Source of the DNA: Pasteurellaceae bacterium Pebbles2 | GTDB taxonomy: Bacteria > Pseudomonadota > Gammaproteobacteria > Enterobacterales > Pasteurellaceae | Assembly (NCBI GenBank): GCA_023101505.1 | Contig: LVZA01000001.1 | Coordinates: 434,001-498,000, forward strand | DNA: 64,000 nucleotides | Direction: 5' to 3' | Shown here: positions 9,712-19,776 of the stretch, piece after piece | Layout of the letters: the number at the start of each line of letters is the position of its first letter | How positions within the stretch are numbered: position 1 is the first letter of the stretch | Position numbers and translations under genes: made by a program | Notes under the pieces: generated by a model | Seen by the model: only the letters and a program-made list of their open reading frames with translations | What the model was told of the DNA's origin: nothing | The model's database searches: none

Positions 9712-11280
9712 GCGCGCTAAATCTTTGCTATATATCACGCCAGTGGGATTTTTCGGGTGATAACCCACAATGCGCTGCGCAATATTCACGGCGTTGGCAT
9801 ATTGAAAAATTGGCAAAACCACATATTCTTGCTGCGAAAGTTGAATAATTTGCTGATAAAGTGCGGTGCGTTCTTGCTCAGAAATATTTGCTGACAAGGT
9901 TTTTTCTAGCAATTTATCCATTTCTGCGCTGGCAAAACCGCTTTTGTTATCGGGGCTTTTGGAATGCAATAAACTGGTAAACGCCGAAAGATCATTATAA
10001 TCCGCACACCAGCCTGAACGAATAATTTCAAAATCGCCCTTGGCTCGCTTCTCCAATAATGTTTGGTGAGAAACGGGGTCGGCTTCCACACGAATTAAAT
10101 CCGACTGCGACCACGTGCTAATCAAACGCTCGGCAATTAAAGCGTGCGGCTCACTATCATCATAAGTTAAATGCAGCACCAACGGCTGATCGACACGAAT
10201 GCCTGCTTGCTGTAATTTTTGCTCCACCACCGTGGGTTGAAAATCTCGTTCTTGCTCAAATTGCATATTTGCTGGCAAAAAATTTAATCCATTTACTAAC
10301 ATATTACGCTGCTGTGGCACGATATTTCGGGTATAGATCATTGAAACTAAAGCATTTCGCACCGCACTTTGCTTTAACATTGAATGGCGGAAATTAAATT
10401 CATAAAAATAAGTGCAAAGTTGAGGAAAATAAATCGTATGGCGATTGGTTTGCTTGGCATTTTCCACAATATCCATTTTATAATGCGCTTGCGGTAAATT
10501 GAGGTTTTGGTAAATCACGGTGCTAAAAGCCATTTTTTGCTTTTCCGTGCGCCAATAATAAGGATTTTGGCTTAATTTAATTTCATTTTGGCTCACTGCT
10601 GTGAGTTGATAAGCACCGTTACTCACTTGTAGATCATTGCCTTGATAGCGTGGCAACAGCGCAATATGTGCCAACATTTTCGGCAAATAAGGCGTTGATT
10701 TGTCTAAGCGAATTTCTAAACGAAAATCATCTAAAGCACGCACACCAAGCTGTTCCGCCGGCATTTTCTGCGCCAATACCGCAGCGGCATTTTGCACATT
10801 CATATAGGTTAAATAAGGCTTGTGCGGATTATTCGATTGCGCAAGCTGCTGCCAACTTGCCACAAAATCTTGCGCCCGAACCGCTTCACCATTCGACCAT
10901 TTGGCATTTTTGCGTAATTGAAAAATCCACGTTTTTTTATCCGCACTTTGCCACTTTTCTGCTACGCCTGCAATAATATTGCCACTCGGATCGTAAATCA
11001 CCAAACCTTCAAACAAATCTCGCAATAACGCCCCTTGCTCAGCTTGTTGTAATTGATCTATTGAAGTGATTAAATCCGCATAAATGCCCCGATAAAGCAC
11101 ATCGGCTTGGTTAATCAATGGCGATTTTTCCGCAAGCTGAGCCGTTGTCTCTGTTGTATTCGGCTCAACACTAGACGATGCCGTTTTAGCTGGCTTTTGC
11201 TGTGGCTCACAAGCACTTAAAGCAAAAACGAGCGTAAAAAGCACCGCACTTTTTCGCATTAACATATTGTTTTTCTTCAT
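9682..11280 (-). CDS. OppA/SBP-family-5 peptide-binding lipoprotein
   Basis: 532 residues with a lipoprotein signal ending LSAC (Cys24), then a Ser/Thr-rich linker and an SBP_bac_5 domain. Visible family features include LRDLFEGLVIYDPSGNIIAGVAEKW near the start, WSNGEAVRAQDFVASW, and late YQQIIQLSQQEYVVLPIFQ. Such proteins capture oligopeptides for an ABC importer. No permease or ATPase genes are beside it, so it is an orphan binding protein that may feed a peptide importer encoded elsewhere. Its stop codon lies inside the 3' end of the AEC permease gene on the other strand. Peptide specificity, and possible binding of haem or glutathione as in some relatives, is unknown. Confidence 0.9.
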   Translation of the reverse strand: MKKNNMLMRKSAVLFTLVFALSACEPQQKPAKTASSSVEPNTTETTAQLAEKSPLINQADVLYRGIYADLITSIDQLQQAEQGALLRDLFEGLVIYDPSGNIIAGVAEKWQSADKKTWIFQLRKNAKWSNGEAVRAQDFVASWQQLAQSNNPHKPYLTYMNVQNAAAVLAQKMPAEQLGVRALDDFRLEIRLDKSTPYLPKMLAHIALLPRYQGNDLQVSNGAYQLTAVSQNEIKLSQNPYYWRTEKQKMAFSTVIYQNLNLPQAHYKMDIVENAKQTNRHTIYFPQLCTYFYEFNFRHSMLKQSAVRNALVSMIYTRNIVPQQRNMLVNGLNFLPANMQFEQERDFQPTVVEQKLQQAGIRVDQPLVLHLTYDDSEPHALIAERLISTWSQSDLIRVEADPVSHQTLLEKRAKGDFEIIRSGWCADYNDLSAFTSLLHSKSPDNKSGFASAEMDKLLEKTLSANISEQERTALYQQIIQLSQQEYVVLPIFQYANAVNIAQRIVGYHPKNPTGVIYSKDLARLNELIEHND

Positions 11281-11493
11281 ATCCTAAAATTTTCCCCAAA
11301 ATTTAGGCTTATTATGGCATAAGCAAGACTATTTGTTGATGTAAATTCGATCTTTTTTCACCGCACTTTTATTCAGCCGATGAGATTTATAGCATTTGTT
11401 TATATTAAATAATAATCTGTTATTTTGCCTTGTTTCCCTCTTGCGCTATGCTAAGTACATCAATTTTCGACAAGATAATAAAAGGAAAGCAAA

Positions 11494-12036
11494 ATGAGTT
11501 TATTCACAATTCACACTATCGACAGCGCACCAGAGCAATCGCAAGAAGCCTTAAAAGCAGTTAAACAAAATAATGGTTTTATCCCAAATTTAATCGGTGT
11601 GTTAGCTAATGCACCAACGGCGTTAGAAACTTACCGCACAGTGGGCGAAATTAATCAGCGCAATAGTTTAAGCCCAACTGAACGTGAAGTGGTTCAAATC
11701 ACAGCTGCAGTGGAAAATGGTTGCGCTTTCTGCGTGGCAGGACACACTGCAATTTCAATTAAAAAAATTCAAATGCCTGATGAATTATTGCAAGCATTAC
11801 GCAAAGCCAGCCCAATTCCTGATGAAAAATTGAATATTTTGGCGCAATTTACTTTAGCGGTGATGCACAATAAAGGTAATGTAACCGAAGCGCAATTCAA
11901 CGAATTCTTAGCGGCAGGTTACACACAGCAAAACGCGTTAGATGTGGTATTAGGCGTGAGTTTAGCTAGCTTATGTAACTATGCAAATAACCTAGCTCGC
12001 ACCCCAATCAACCCTGAATTACAAGCCTTTGCTTAA
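11494..12036 (+). CDS. AhpD-like carboxymuconolactone decarboxylase-family protein
   Basis: The 180-residue all-helical protein carries CAFCVAGHT at about residues 72-80, the CxxC-plus-His signature of AhpD-like alkylhydroperoxidases. REVVQITAAVENGC just before it is the usual helix. Related proteins use the two cysteines for thiol-dependent peroxide reduction; the partner here is unknown. A strong AAAGGA site precedes the ATG. The gene is monocistronic and is followed by a strong bidirectional hairpin shared with degS. Confidence 0.88.
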   Translation: MSLFTIHTIDSAPEQSQEALKAVKQNNGFIPNLIGVLANAPTALETYRTVGEINQRNSLSPTEREVVQITAAVENGCAFCVAGHTAISIKKIQMPDELLQALRKASPIPDEKLNILAQFTLAVMHNKGNVTEAQFNEFLAAGYTQQNALDVVLGVSLASLCNYANNLARTPINPELQAFA

Positions 12037-12060
12037 TTGGCTTAATTTGGACAAAAAAAT

Positions 12061-12088
12061 CGCCCTATAATTTATAGGGCGTTTTTTT
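12061..12088. terminator. Bidirectional terminator between the AhpD-like gene and degS
   Basis: CGCCCTATAA pairs with TTATAGGGCG, followed by a run of seven T on the plus strand; the minus-strand tail is also T-rich (AAAAAAA before the stem on plus). Confidence 0.9.
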
Positions 12089-12092
12089 ATAC

Positions 12093-13136
12093 TTAATTTT
12101 CAGGGTATTCTTCAATAATAACCGGCAATTCTATGGTTTTGCCTAAACGAGAAATCAGCACATTCACTTGCGTATTTGGCTTGATGTTACTAATCACTTG
12201 CATTAATTGCGCTGGTGATGTGGCATCAATATTATTGAATTTCAACATTACATCGCCTGCTCGAATGCCCGCTTTGGCGGCTGGCCCATTAGCGACAACA
12301 TTCTCAATTAAAATGCCTGAAACGCCTTCTCTGCCTTGTCCATTACTGAACAAAATATTGCTTTGCACACCAAAATACCCCCGAATTACGCGACCATCAC
12401 GAATGATTTTCTGCATTACATCGTTGGCAATTTCAATCGGAATGGCGAAACTTAAGCCCTCGGCAATTTCGTTAGAATCTTTGCCGATGCTCAAAGTGCT
12501 AATCCCCACCAATTCACCCAAAGAATTAATTAATGCACCACCTGAATTACCACGGTTAATCGACGCATCAGTTTGAATGAAGTTTTGTCGCCCCACAGTT
12601 TCGCCAATGGCATTACGCCCTGTGGCACTGATAATGCCTTGCGAAACGCTTTGCCCTAAATTATAAGGGTTACCAATCGCCAAAGCGATGTCGCCAACGT
12701 GCACTTGGCGTTCTGCATTTTGTGGAATTGTGGTTAAATTATCGGCACGAATTTTCAGTACCGCTAAATCCGTCAAGCTGTCTGAACCAATTAAATTTGC
12801 TTCAAAAACTCGCCCATCTTGCAAAGCAACGATAATTTGATCCGCACTTTGGATCACGTGTTTATTGGTGAGAATATAACCATCTCGGGACATAATCACA
12901 CCAGAGCCCAGATTATTGGTGGAAATCTCGCCTGCATCTAAATTTGAATTGCTGGTAAATGTTTGGTTGTACACATTCACGACCGCTGGCGAAGCAATGC
13001 GCACCGCTTCTTTGAACGACATTACATCGCTGGTAATTTTAAACGCCGAGCCACCCGTAAACTTTGGGATCACAAAAAGAATTAAGGCAGCGCAAGCCAG
13101 TCCAATTAAGGCAGATTGTAATAGTTTTTTTATCAC
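12093..13136 (-). CDS. degS: DegS periplasmic serine protease (envelope stress sensor)
   Basis: 347 residues: one N-terminal membrane anchor (about residues 5-24), a trypsin-like domain and a single PDZ domain (about 245-340). The catalytic triad is His93 (TNKHVI), Asp123 (LTDLAVL) and Ser198 (RGNSGGAL). One PDZ domain plus an uncleaved anchor distinguishes DegS from DegP/DegQ. In E. coli it senses misfolded outer-membrane proteins and starts RseA cleavage, releasing sigma-E. The neighbours nrdR, ribD and ydbH lie upstream on the same strand, but a 30-base gap to ribD leaves co-transcription open. Confidence 0.95.
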   Translation of the reverse strand: MIKKLLQSALIGLACAALILFVIPKFTGGSAFKITSDVMSFKEAVRIASPAVVNVYNQTFTSNSNLDAGEISTNNLGSGVIMSRDGYILTNKHVIQSADQIIVALQDGRVFEANLIGSDSLTDLAVLKIRADNLTTIPQNAERQVHVGDIALAIGNPYNLGQSVSQGIISATGRNAIGETVGRQNFIQTDASINRGNSGGALINSLGELVGISTLSIGKDSNEIAEGLSFAIPIEIANDVMQKIIRDGRVIRGYFGVQSNILFSNGQGREGVSGILIENVVANGPAAKAGIRAGDVMLKFNNIDATSPAQLMQVISNIKPNTQVNVLISRLGKTIELPVIIEEYPEN

Positions 13137-13166
13137 TGGTTAGTTCCTTTTAGTTATTCTTTTCCT

Positions 13167-14291
13167 TTATTTTCGAGCATAAATCGTTTTTAAATCTTCG
13201 CCGCAAATCTCCACCGATTGTAACTGCCATTGCGGTGCTTGTGCAAGTTGAGTTAATTGTGGCAATTTGCACAATGCTCGAGCTTGGTCGCCCAATAATT
13301 TCGGTGCGATATAAAGAATTAATTCATTCACGCAATTTTGTTCAATTAATGCACCAGCTAAGGTTGCACCAGCTTCCACCCAAAGGCTGTTGATTTGGCG
13401 TTCGCCCAACATTTGCATTAATTCGGGCAAAACTGCGGTGGATTTTGACGATGTTTTTAAAATAATTTGTTCACAAAAATCAGGATAAGCAGACAAATCT
13501 CTCAGCTGATCACTCACCAGCCACACCGGAGCATCAATTTGAAAAAGCTGGTGAAACGGTTGCACTTGATGATGAAAATCTAAAATTACTCGCACAGGCT
13601 GGCGCACATTTTCACGTGCATATTCTTGCTGAACGGCTGGCAAAAATTGTTCCCAGCGTACATTTAAGCGTGGATCATCGGCTAATACCGTGGCGGACGT
13701 GGATAAAATCGCCGAGGCTTTGGCTCGTTCTTGTTGCACATCAGCTCGAGATAATTCGCCTGTAATCCATTTGCTTTCACCATTTGCCATTGCGGTGCGA
13801 CCATCTAAACTCATCGCTAATTTAAGTTGCACAAAGGGCTTGCCGGTGCGCATTCGGTGCAAAAAGCCTTTATTTAATTGCTCGGCTTTTTCTTGCAATA
13901 ATCCCACCGCACTTTCAATGCCTGCATCTTGCAACATTCGTAGCCCACGCCCTGCAACCTGCGGATTTGGATCTTCCATTGCGGCAATCACTTTCGCCAC
14001 ACCAGCATCAATTAAACCTTTGGCACACGGCGGTGTTCGCCCATAATGAGAACAAGGTTCAAGCGTAACATACGCCGTAGCGCCCCTAGCTTGCTCGCCT
14101 GCTTGGCGCATTGCCATCACTTCTGCGTGTGGCTCACCTGCTTTAAAGTGAAAACCCTCGCCCACAATTTGACCATTTTTAACCAACACGCAGCCCACCG
14201 ACGGATTAGGCGTGGTGGTAAACCGCCCTAAATTCGCCAAATCAATGGCTCGCTGCATAAAATATTCATCTTGTGCGCTAAATTCGATCAC
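13167..14291 (-). CDS. ribD: Bifunctional riboflavin deaminase/reductase RibD
   Basis: 374 residues carrying out two successive steps of riboflavin synthesis. The N-terminal zinc deaminase has HAE at 55-57 and the [11 protein letters not shown] motif with Cys80 and Cys89; the C-terminal half is the NADPH-dependent reductase ([25 protein letters not shown]). The start is a GTG whose last two bases overlap the nrdR stop (GTGA), so translation is probably coupled to nrdR. Pairing of nrdR and ribD is common in gammaproteobacteria. The full reductase domain is present, so the enzyme should be functional. Confidence 0.96.
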   Translation of the reverse strand: MIEFSAQDEYFMQRAIDLANLGRFTTTPNPSVGCVLVKNGQIVGEGFHFKAGEPHAEVMAMRQAGEQARGATAYVTLEPCSHYGRTPPCAKGLIDAGVAKVIAAMEDPNPQVAGRGLRMLQDAGIESAVGLLQEKAEQLNKGFLHRMRTGKPFVQLKLAMSLDGRTAMANGESKWITGELSRADVQQERAKASAILSTSATVLADDPRLNVRWEQFLPAVQQEYARENVRQPVRVILDFHHQVQPFHQLFQIDAPVWLVSDQLRDLSAYPDFCEQIILKTSSKSTAVLPELMQMLGERQINSLWVEAGATLAGALIEQNCVNELILYIAPKLLGDQARALCKLPQLTQLAQAPQWQLQSVEICGEDLKTIYARK

Positions 14292-14743
14292 GTTAAATCC
14301 TTTATTTTCTCAATTTCGTTGGAAAATTCATTAATGTCTTCAAAGCTCAAATAAACCGAAGCAAAGCGAATATATGCCACTTTGTCGAGCTGTTTTAATT
14401 CGTCCATTACCAAATTCCCCACCAATTTACTCGGCACTTCACGCTCGCCTTTGGCTTGTAATTGATGCGTAATTCGCCCAATCGCTTTTTCAATATCGTC
14501 TTCGCTCACTGGACGTTTCCCAACAGCGTGTTGCAAGCTACGGCGCAATTTATCTTCGTTAAATGGCTCTCGTGATCCGTCGGATTTAATCACTCGTGGC
14601 ACGAGTAATTCTGCGCTTTCAAAAGTGGTGAAACGTTCGTGGCAATGCGCACATTCTCGACGGCGACGTACTTGAAAGCCCTCGGCGACTAAGCGACTGT
14701 CAATAACTTTGGTTTCTTCCATTCCACAAAAAGGGCAATGCAT
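14288..14743 (-). CDS. nrdR: Transcriptional repressor NrdR
   Basis: A 151-residue NrdR of standard length. It has an N-terminal zinc ribbon (Cys3, Cys6, Cys31, Cys34), the FTTFE hinge, and an ATP-cone (about residues 49-139, starting [20 protein letters not shown]). It binds NrdR boxes upstream of ribonucleotide reductase genes and represses them according to the ATP/dATP state. It overlaps ribD by a GTGA junction. Confidence 0.97.
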   Translation of the reverse strand: MHCPFCGMEETKVIDSRLVAEGFQVRRRRECAHCHERFTTFESAELLVPRVIKSDGSREPFNEDKLRRSLQHAVGKRPVSEDDIEKAIGRITHQLQAKGEREVPSKLVGNLVMDELKQLDKVAYIRFASVYLSFEDINEFSNEIEKIKDLT

Positions 14744-14768
14744 AATTTGTTCCTTATTCTAAACGATG

Positions 14769-14957
14769 TTATTTTTCTAATACTTTTTTCGTTTTATCGT
14801 CCATTTCCACGCTAATATTATGATCGACGACCACGTTCATATTAATCGTGATGCCCTCTTTCGGCGTTTCTAGCTGCACAGTTGGCGTGCAAGCCGTCAG
14901 CATTAATCCGCTTAAAGCCAAAAAGTGCGGTGTAAATTTTAAGTATTTTTCAATCAT
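14769..14957 (-). CDS. ynbE: YnbE-like small outer-membrane lipoprotein
   Basis: A 62-residue lipoprotein with the signal ending LTAC (Cys23), then VQLETPKEGITINMNVVVDHNI, closely matching the APKEPITINMNVKIEHEI-type core of E. coli YnbE. YnbE caps the periplasmic YdbH bridge at the outer membrane and helps lipid transport between the membranes. Its ATG overlaps the ydbH stop (ATGA), so the two are translationally coupled. The third E. coli partner gene, ydbL, is not next to it; nrdR follows instead. Confidence 0.88.
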   Translation of the reverse strand: MIEKYLKFTPHFLALSGLMLTACTPTVQLETPKEGITINMNVVVDHNISVEMDDKTKKVLEK

Positions 14958-17686
14958 TGGTTTAATTTTTGATAAAGTTCATATTCTAATTTCTGCTCAA
15001 ATTTCGAGCCGTAATCGAGCATTTTCCACAATTCGTACACATTTTCTTGATGATTATAATTCAATGTGATTGGGTTGTGGCTTTTTTTCTTCGGGTTATA
15101 ACCACGAATATTTGCCGCTAAATCCAAAATGCCATTTGGTGCAAGATTTACTGTTGCGCTTAGGGCTTGCAAATCCATTTCGCTCACTACGTCAGCCAAA
15201 ATGCCCTCGGTTAAACCGCCTGATTTCAAGCCATCAAGCAATTTATCTCCCAAGCTAAAACGCACATCTTCATCAGCGGCTTTTTCAATTTTACCATCGC
15301 AAATAATGCAACGAGAATGCGTTAGCCAAAATGGGAAAACGGCATTCACACGCCCTTGCATTCCCAGCTGAGTATATTGTGCCATAGCTAAGGCTTGAGA
15401 TAAATCAATTCGGCGTAATTGCACGTTGGCGATTTGCCGTTGTGGTAAGGCGAATTTATTCACACTCACTTCTCCGCCCAGTAAATTCAATTTTAATTCA
15501 CTCAAGGTCAGCGGTTTATTTTTCGAATAAGGGTAATAACCTTGTACTTTTACGCTAAGATTTTCCGCTTCTAGCACGCCCATTTTCAGGTGTTTCACCG
15601 ACACTTGTATCGGATTTTTCACTAATTCTAAGCCTTTATTCACGTAACGATAAGGCAACGCAAATTCAATGCCCCGCAATTCACCATTCGGCAAGGTAAT
15701 TTCGCCCTGTCGAATAGCAAAGTGTCCGCCCATTTGTAAGCCCCTTTCTGCGCTAATATCAAACGCCGTTTGTCCACGAATAGTGCCTTTTTGAATGATC
15801 CATTGCCAATTTTGCGGAAATAACGATTGGAACACTTTTGCCGATTGTTCTAACCAATAAATATTGCCGACCAATTCATTTTGGCGATAATGGGCGAATA
15901 ATTTGATTGGACCTAACTCGCCCGCTTTCACATCGCCAGCCAAATTGAAATCTTTAATATGCGTACCGTCTAAGCCTAAACCAAACACTGGCTGAATAAA
16001 ACGTCCGCCATAATCTAATTTAATTTCTGCCGCTTTCGCCTGCAATAAGCCACGAATTTTATTTTCTGCATAATGCCAACGTAATTTATCTTTCAGCTCC
16101 ACGCTGATTTGTGGAATATAAACGCCAGCGGTGTGAATTTTAGCCGTTGTGGCGGTTAATTCTGACACTTCCACTCGATCTGCTCGCCAAGCACCACGCC
16201 CATTTAATTTTAAATCGGTGTTTAAGGCTTTCACTTTCGCCTTGCCCCAGAATTTCCATTGCCACAAATTCGTGGCTGTTTGTTCCACATTTTTAATCAG
16301 CGGATCAGCCGCTCGAATAGCAAAAAGCGATTTGATGCCAGCAATAAATTCATTCGACCAACCATCAAGGCGCAAGTCAATGTCATTAAATTGTGCGGTG
16401 TAGCCTTTCAATATGGCTTGTAAACGCCCATTCACGCCATAACGTCCCACTCGAATGCCTGCCAACGGCAAGCCCACATTCATATTCGCTTCAGGCTCTT
16501 TCCAGTTCACTCGCAACATTGATGTCGGCTTAAAAGACACAAAAATATCGTTAAAATCCCCTGCAATATCAAACACAATATCTGCATAGGCAATGGCTTT
16601 ATCATATTTGACGTTACCGTGTGCCTCAAGCGGAATAAGCACGCTTTCTTGACTAATCAGCCCATCTTTGCCATAAATAACGATGTTGCCTTTCCCTTCT
16701 TCTCCCGATGAGAACAAGCTAACACGAAGATCTGTGCGCAAAGGAAGCCAATTACCGTCGCTTTTATGCAAACTCAAATTTAACACGCCCTGCAACGGCT
16801 GCTCTAACGCCGCAATATCCCAATAGAAATTACCTTTTTCGATTTGTAATTTTTCATTGTCTAAACTAAAAGGCAAATGAAAGATCTGCTGCTGTTGCGC
16901 AAGATCTTGCAGGGTCGCCGTGCCTTTCTGATCTTGCCACTGTAACGCCAGCGCACCTTGTTTAAGTGCTAATTCGGGATTTTCCCATTGCAAATTCACT
17001 TGCCCTTGCGTGGGCAAATCATACAAATTATCTGCCAAATGCGTATCAACATTCAGCAGATATTGCTGCTCTTGTTGCGGCAAATAAGATAGTTTTGTCG
17101 TCAACTGCTGTTTATCTAAAACAGAATTTAGCTGAAAAAGCACCGCACTTTCGGGTTCATTTAAGTCAGTTTTGCCTTGCGCTTCTAGCATCAATTTTTG
17201 TTGATTAAGACTTAATTTTGCTGCCATTTCCGCTTGCAATAATTGCGCAAGCGCTGGCGAGGACACATCGTCTGTGTGAATGAATTTTATAGAGTGAAGA
17301 TGAATATCCGCATTTGGCAAAGCGGCTAAAAGTGCGGTTAAATTTAACTCAGTTTTCGCATTTTCTTGCGTCTGCATTTGCGTCAGGCAAGCATAATCGA
17401 ACACGGCTTTTTCAACATCTAAAGTGCGTGAATGCCACCACTGCATTCGCACATTCTGCAAACTCACTAAGGGGCAAGCTGTCGGCTGATTTAACTTAAA
17501 AACTAACGATGGAATAGTCGTTTCTGTTGCGCTCATTTGCGGCTTTTCTTTCATTTCTAGGCTAATTTGTTGCCCTAAAAAATGATTTGCAATACGCTCA
17601 ACTTGGCTCGGCGACAACACATAAAATGCCACCGACAGCACCATTATGAGCAGAATTGCTAAAAACAAAAACGACTTTTTCAACAT
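14954..17686 (-). CDS. ydbH: YdbH-like AsmA-family intermembrane lipid transport protein
   Basis: 910 residues with one N-terminal inner-membrane anchor (about 5-25), then a very long beta-rich periplasmic chain of the AsmA-like/DUF748 kind. This forms a hydrophobic-groove bridge for phospholipid movement to the outer membrane. The C-terminal stretch contains GGLTEGILADVVSEMDLQALSATVNLAPNGILDLAANIRGYNP, similar in style to the YdbH end. The identification rests mainly on its coupling to the ynbE gene, its length and the architecture. It functions redundantly with TamB and YhdP in E. coli. Confidence 0.87.
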   Translation of the reverse strand: MLKKSFLFLAILLIMVLSVAFYVLSPSQVERIANHFLGQQISLEMKEKPQMSATETTIPSLVFKLNQPTACPLVSLQNVRMQWWHSRTLDVEKAVFDYACLTQMQTQENAKTELNLTALLAALPNADIHLHSIKFIHTDDVSSPALAQLLQAEMAAKLSLNQQKLMLEAQGKTDLNEPESAVLFQLNSVLDKQQLTTKLSYLPQQEQQYLLNVDTHLADNLYDLPTQGQVNLQWENPELALKQGALALQWQDQKGTATLQDLAQQQQIFHLPFSLDNEKLQIEKGNFYWDIAALEQPLQGVLNLSLHKSDGNWLPLRTDLRVSLFSSGEEGKGNIVIYGKDGLISQESVLIPLEAHGNVKYDKAIAYADIVFDIAGDFNDIFVSFKPTSMLRVNWKEPEANMNVGLPLAGIRVGRYGVNGRLQAILKGYTAQFNDIDLRLDGWSNEFIAGIKSLFAIRAADPLIKNVEQTATNLWQWKFWGKAKVKALNTDLKLNGRGAWRADRVEVSELTATTAKIHTAGVYIPQISVELKDKLRWHYAENKIRGLLQAKAAEIKLDYGGRFIQPVFGLGLDGTHIKDFNLAGDVKAGELGPIKLFAHYRQNELVGNIYWLEQSAKVFQSLFPQNWQWIIQKGTIRGQTAFDISAERGLQMGGHFAIRQGEITLPNGELRGIEFALPYRYVNKGLELVKNPIQVSVKHLKMGVLEAENLSVKVQGYYPYSKNKPLTLSELKLNLLGGEVSVNKFALPQRQIANVQLRRIDLSQALAMAQYTQLGMQGRVNAVFPFWLTHSRCIICDGKIEKAADEDVRFSLGDKLLDGLKSGGLTEGILADVVSEMDLQALSATVNLAPNGILDLAANIRGYNPKKKSHNPITLNYNHQENVYELWKMLDYGSKFEQKLEYELYQKLNQ

Positions 17687-17692
17687 AATAAT

Positions 17693-18475
17693 TTACGTAA
17701 TATTCACTAAAATTGACCAAAGTGGCAACGATGCAGCAATAAACAATATCAACATTAAGCTCTGATAACTTAACTTGATTTTGCGCAAAATATGAAACGC
17801 AATCAGTGCCATTAAAATCAGATGTAAAATAAAGTACAGAATGACGGCAAAATCATTAGAAAAATGCACCGCACTTTGTGAGCTTGCCAATAAAGCTAAA
17901 GCAAAAAAGACATTTAAGACCAATAAGATAGCCATTAAAAATGGCAACAGTGCAATAAAGCCTTGTAACCGATTACGGGCATTCACTAAAGCAATATTTG
18001 CCAAAATAACGCCAATCAACAACTGGGCAAAAGGGCTGTAAACCAGCCAGTTCGGTGAGCTAGGTAACGCTATGAAATACGCCACAACACCAACAACACC
18101 AATAATGGCATTAGCCACTAAATATTTTTGGCGCACAGCGGCATCATCTTTTGGCTGTTTATACGCAAGCAAAATCATTGCTAAACCTGCAAGACTAAAA
18201 ATGCTTGAAGCACTAAAATTCATTAACAATTCAGCTAACCAGAAAACAGCAAAAAAACCTTGCACATTAATCAATCGCCCACGTTGCCCAGGGCAAATTT
18301 CGCCTTTTAAAAAAACTAAGGTACACAAAAATTGTGCCGCAAAGACGCTTAAGGAAAAATAAGAAATTTCAATCTGTTGCTGAATAAAAAACGCATAAAT
18401 TTCAATGAGTAAGGGAATTAAAATAGCGGAAATAGACAAAAGTGCGGTCTGTTTTAATGAAATTTTTTCTGACAT
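17693..18475 (-). CDS. Uncharacterised multipass membrane protein
   Basis: 260 residues with about eight hydrophobic segments and few charged residues apart from two short loops (GEICPGQRGRLIN near residue 60 and KQPKDDAAVRQK near 110). I do not recognise the family. It ends 6 bases before ydbH on the same strand, so it is probably co-transcribed with ydbH-ynbE. Its function may therefore be linked to the envelope, but this is only inferred from position. A hairpin at 18495-18531 separates it from rimI upstream. Confidence 0.75.
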   Translation of the reverse strand: MSEKISLKQTALLSISAILIPLLIEIYAFFIQQQIEISYFSLSVFAAQFLCTLVFLKGEICPGQRGRLINVQGFFAVFWLAELLMNFSASSIFSLAGLAMILLAYKQPKDDAAVRQKYLVANAIIGVVGVVAYFIALPSSPNWLVYSPFAQLLIGVILANIALVNARNRLQGFIALLPFLMAILLVLNVFFALALLASSQSAVHFSNDFAVILYFILHLILMALIAFHILRKIKLSYQSLMLILFIAASLPLWSILVNIT

Positions 18476-18494
18476 AATTTGTATAACATAAATA

Positions 18495-18531
18495 AGCCTA
18501 AATTTTGCACTTATTATGCAATATTTAGGCC
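18495..18531. terminator. Imperfect hairpin between rimI and the membrane-protein gene
   Basis: AGCCTAAATTTTGCA pairs imperfectly with TGCAATATTTAGGCC. The T-rich tail is on the plus strand (CTGTTTTTCT), whereas rimI needs a tail on the minus strand, so its role is uncertain. Confidence 0.4.
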
Positions 18532-18555
18532 TGTTTTTCTAGTTTACAGTGGGGA

Positions 18556-19029
18556 TTAAGCTAAATAAGCTGCCATAACAACTGCATTTTCTCGCTTTCC
18601 ATCGGGGGTTGGATAATAATTTTTGCGAATATCCACTTCGTTAAAATCATTTTGCTGATAAAGCTGAATGGCTCGCTGATTACCTTCTCTCACTTCAAGC
18701 CAAAGAGTTTTAATTCCTTTTGCTTTCAACTGGTTAAGTAGTTCCTGTAACAACAATGCCCCTAAATGTTGCCCTTGAAAAGCAGGATCGATGGCGATAT
18801 TAAATAAGGTCGCTTCATCTAACACAAATTGGCAAATCGCAAAGCCGACAATTTGCTGATGATGCACAATTTTTAAATTAAGATAACGCTCGCCTTGGTT
18901 ATTTTTTAACGTTCCCAAAGACCAAGGCACTAAGTGCGCCGCCTGTTCAATTTCAAATAGACGAGTAAAATCATTCTCCTCAATCGGCATAATTTGGGGA
19001 GAAAGCGAGTTATTTGGCATCATATTCAT
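18556..19029 (-). CDS. rimI: Ribosomal protein S18-alanine N-acetyltransferase RimI
   Basis: A GNAT acetyltransferase of 157 residues at most; the real start may be Met1, Met3 or Met4. Family features are AAHLVPWS (substrate loop), GFAICQFVLDEATLFNIAIDPAFQGQHLGALLLQEL (the beta4 strand and the acetyl-CoA Q-x-x-x-G/A loop), LWLEVREGN and NDFNEVDIRKNYYP. RimI acetylates the N-terminal alanine of ribosomal protein S18. It lies 14 bases after the TRIC-like gene, probably in one transcript. Confidence 0.94.
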   Translation of the reverse strand: MNMMPNNSLSPQIMPIEENDFTRLFEIEQAAHLVPWSLGTLKNNQGERYLNLKIVHHQQIVGFAICQFVLDEATLFNIAIDPAFQGQHLGALLLQELLNQLKAKGIKTLWLEVREGNQRAIQLYQQNDFNEVDIRKNYYPTPDGKRENAVVMAAYLA

Positions 19030-19043
19030 TTAAACCATTGAGT

Positions 19044-19709
19044 TTATTGACGTTTTTTAGGTAATCTGTCGTTAATTTGTTCATCATCTTTTTCTTGGAA
19101 ATCAAACACAGGTAAGCCCCATTCAAAATAAATAGCTAATAAACGAATAACAAAACCGCTCAACAGCGTGATGATAACCACAAGATCGTGTGGAATTTGA
19201 AGCTCGTGCAGCACAAGATACACGCAAGTTGCCATAAAAGCGACGCTGGCATAAAGTTCTTTTTGGAATACAAGCGGAATGCGGTTGCACAATAAATCTC
19301 GCAACACGCCACCAAATGCCCCCGTGATAATCGCTGCAATAATCGCAACCGTATAGCCGTGTCCCATATCTAGGGCAATTTGTGCACCGATGATTGAAAA
19401 AACAATCAACCCAACGGCATCTAGCACCAAAAAGATCGTGCGAAAATAACGCATAAAATGACGAATTAAAGGCGCAACAATAACCGTTAGCACCGCTGCT
19501 GTAGCGACAATTAGAAAATATTCAGGGTGCTTCACCCAACCGAGCGGATAATGCCCGAGCAACACATCACGCACCGAACCGCCCCCAATCGCCGTCATCG
19601 ACGCAATAATAATCACGCCAAAAATATCCATTTTTTCACGACCAGCAGCCAGTGCGCCAGTGATCGCTTCAGCGGTGATCCCGATGATGTAAAGAATTGA
19701 AAGTAACAT
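19044..19709 (-). CDS. TRIC/UPF0126 (YadS/YicG-type) membrane protein
   Basis: A 221-residue, seven-segment membrane protein made of two similar halves. The first has [19 protein letters not shown] and the second [19 protein letters not shown], the paired GGG-x-RD and GG-x-LRD motifs of the bacterial trimeric intracellular cation channel family. Family members can conduct cations or small molecules; YicG-type proteins in E. coli have been linked to glycine export, but this cannot be inferred for this copy. It is the first gene of a probable two-gene unit with rimI. Confidence 0.9.
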   Translation of the reverse strand: MLLSILYIIGITAEAITGALAAGREKMDIFGVIIIASMTAIGGGSVRDVLLGHYPLGWVKHPEYFLIVATAAVLTVIVAPLIRHFMRYFRTIFLVLDAVGLIVFSIIGAQIALDMGHGYTVAIIAAIITGAFGGVLRDLLCNRIPLVFQKELYASVAFMATCVYLVLHELQIPHDLVVIITLLSGFVIRLLAIYFEWGLPVFDFQEKDDEQINDRLPKKRQ

Positions 19710-19776
19710 AAAAAGTTCTCAAAGGAAAAGTGAGAGAATTTTAGCGTAGATTGGGGGAGAATGGTAGGGGAAAGAT

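Noticed and set aside
9480-9848. 122-residue ORF spanning the AEC/OppA junction
   Set aside because: Shadow frame with unusual composition; both overlapping genes are well supported.
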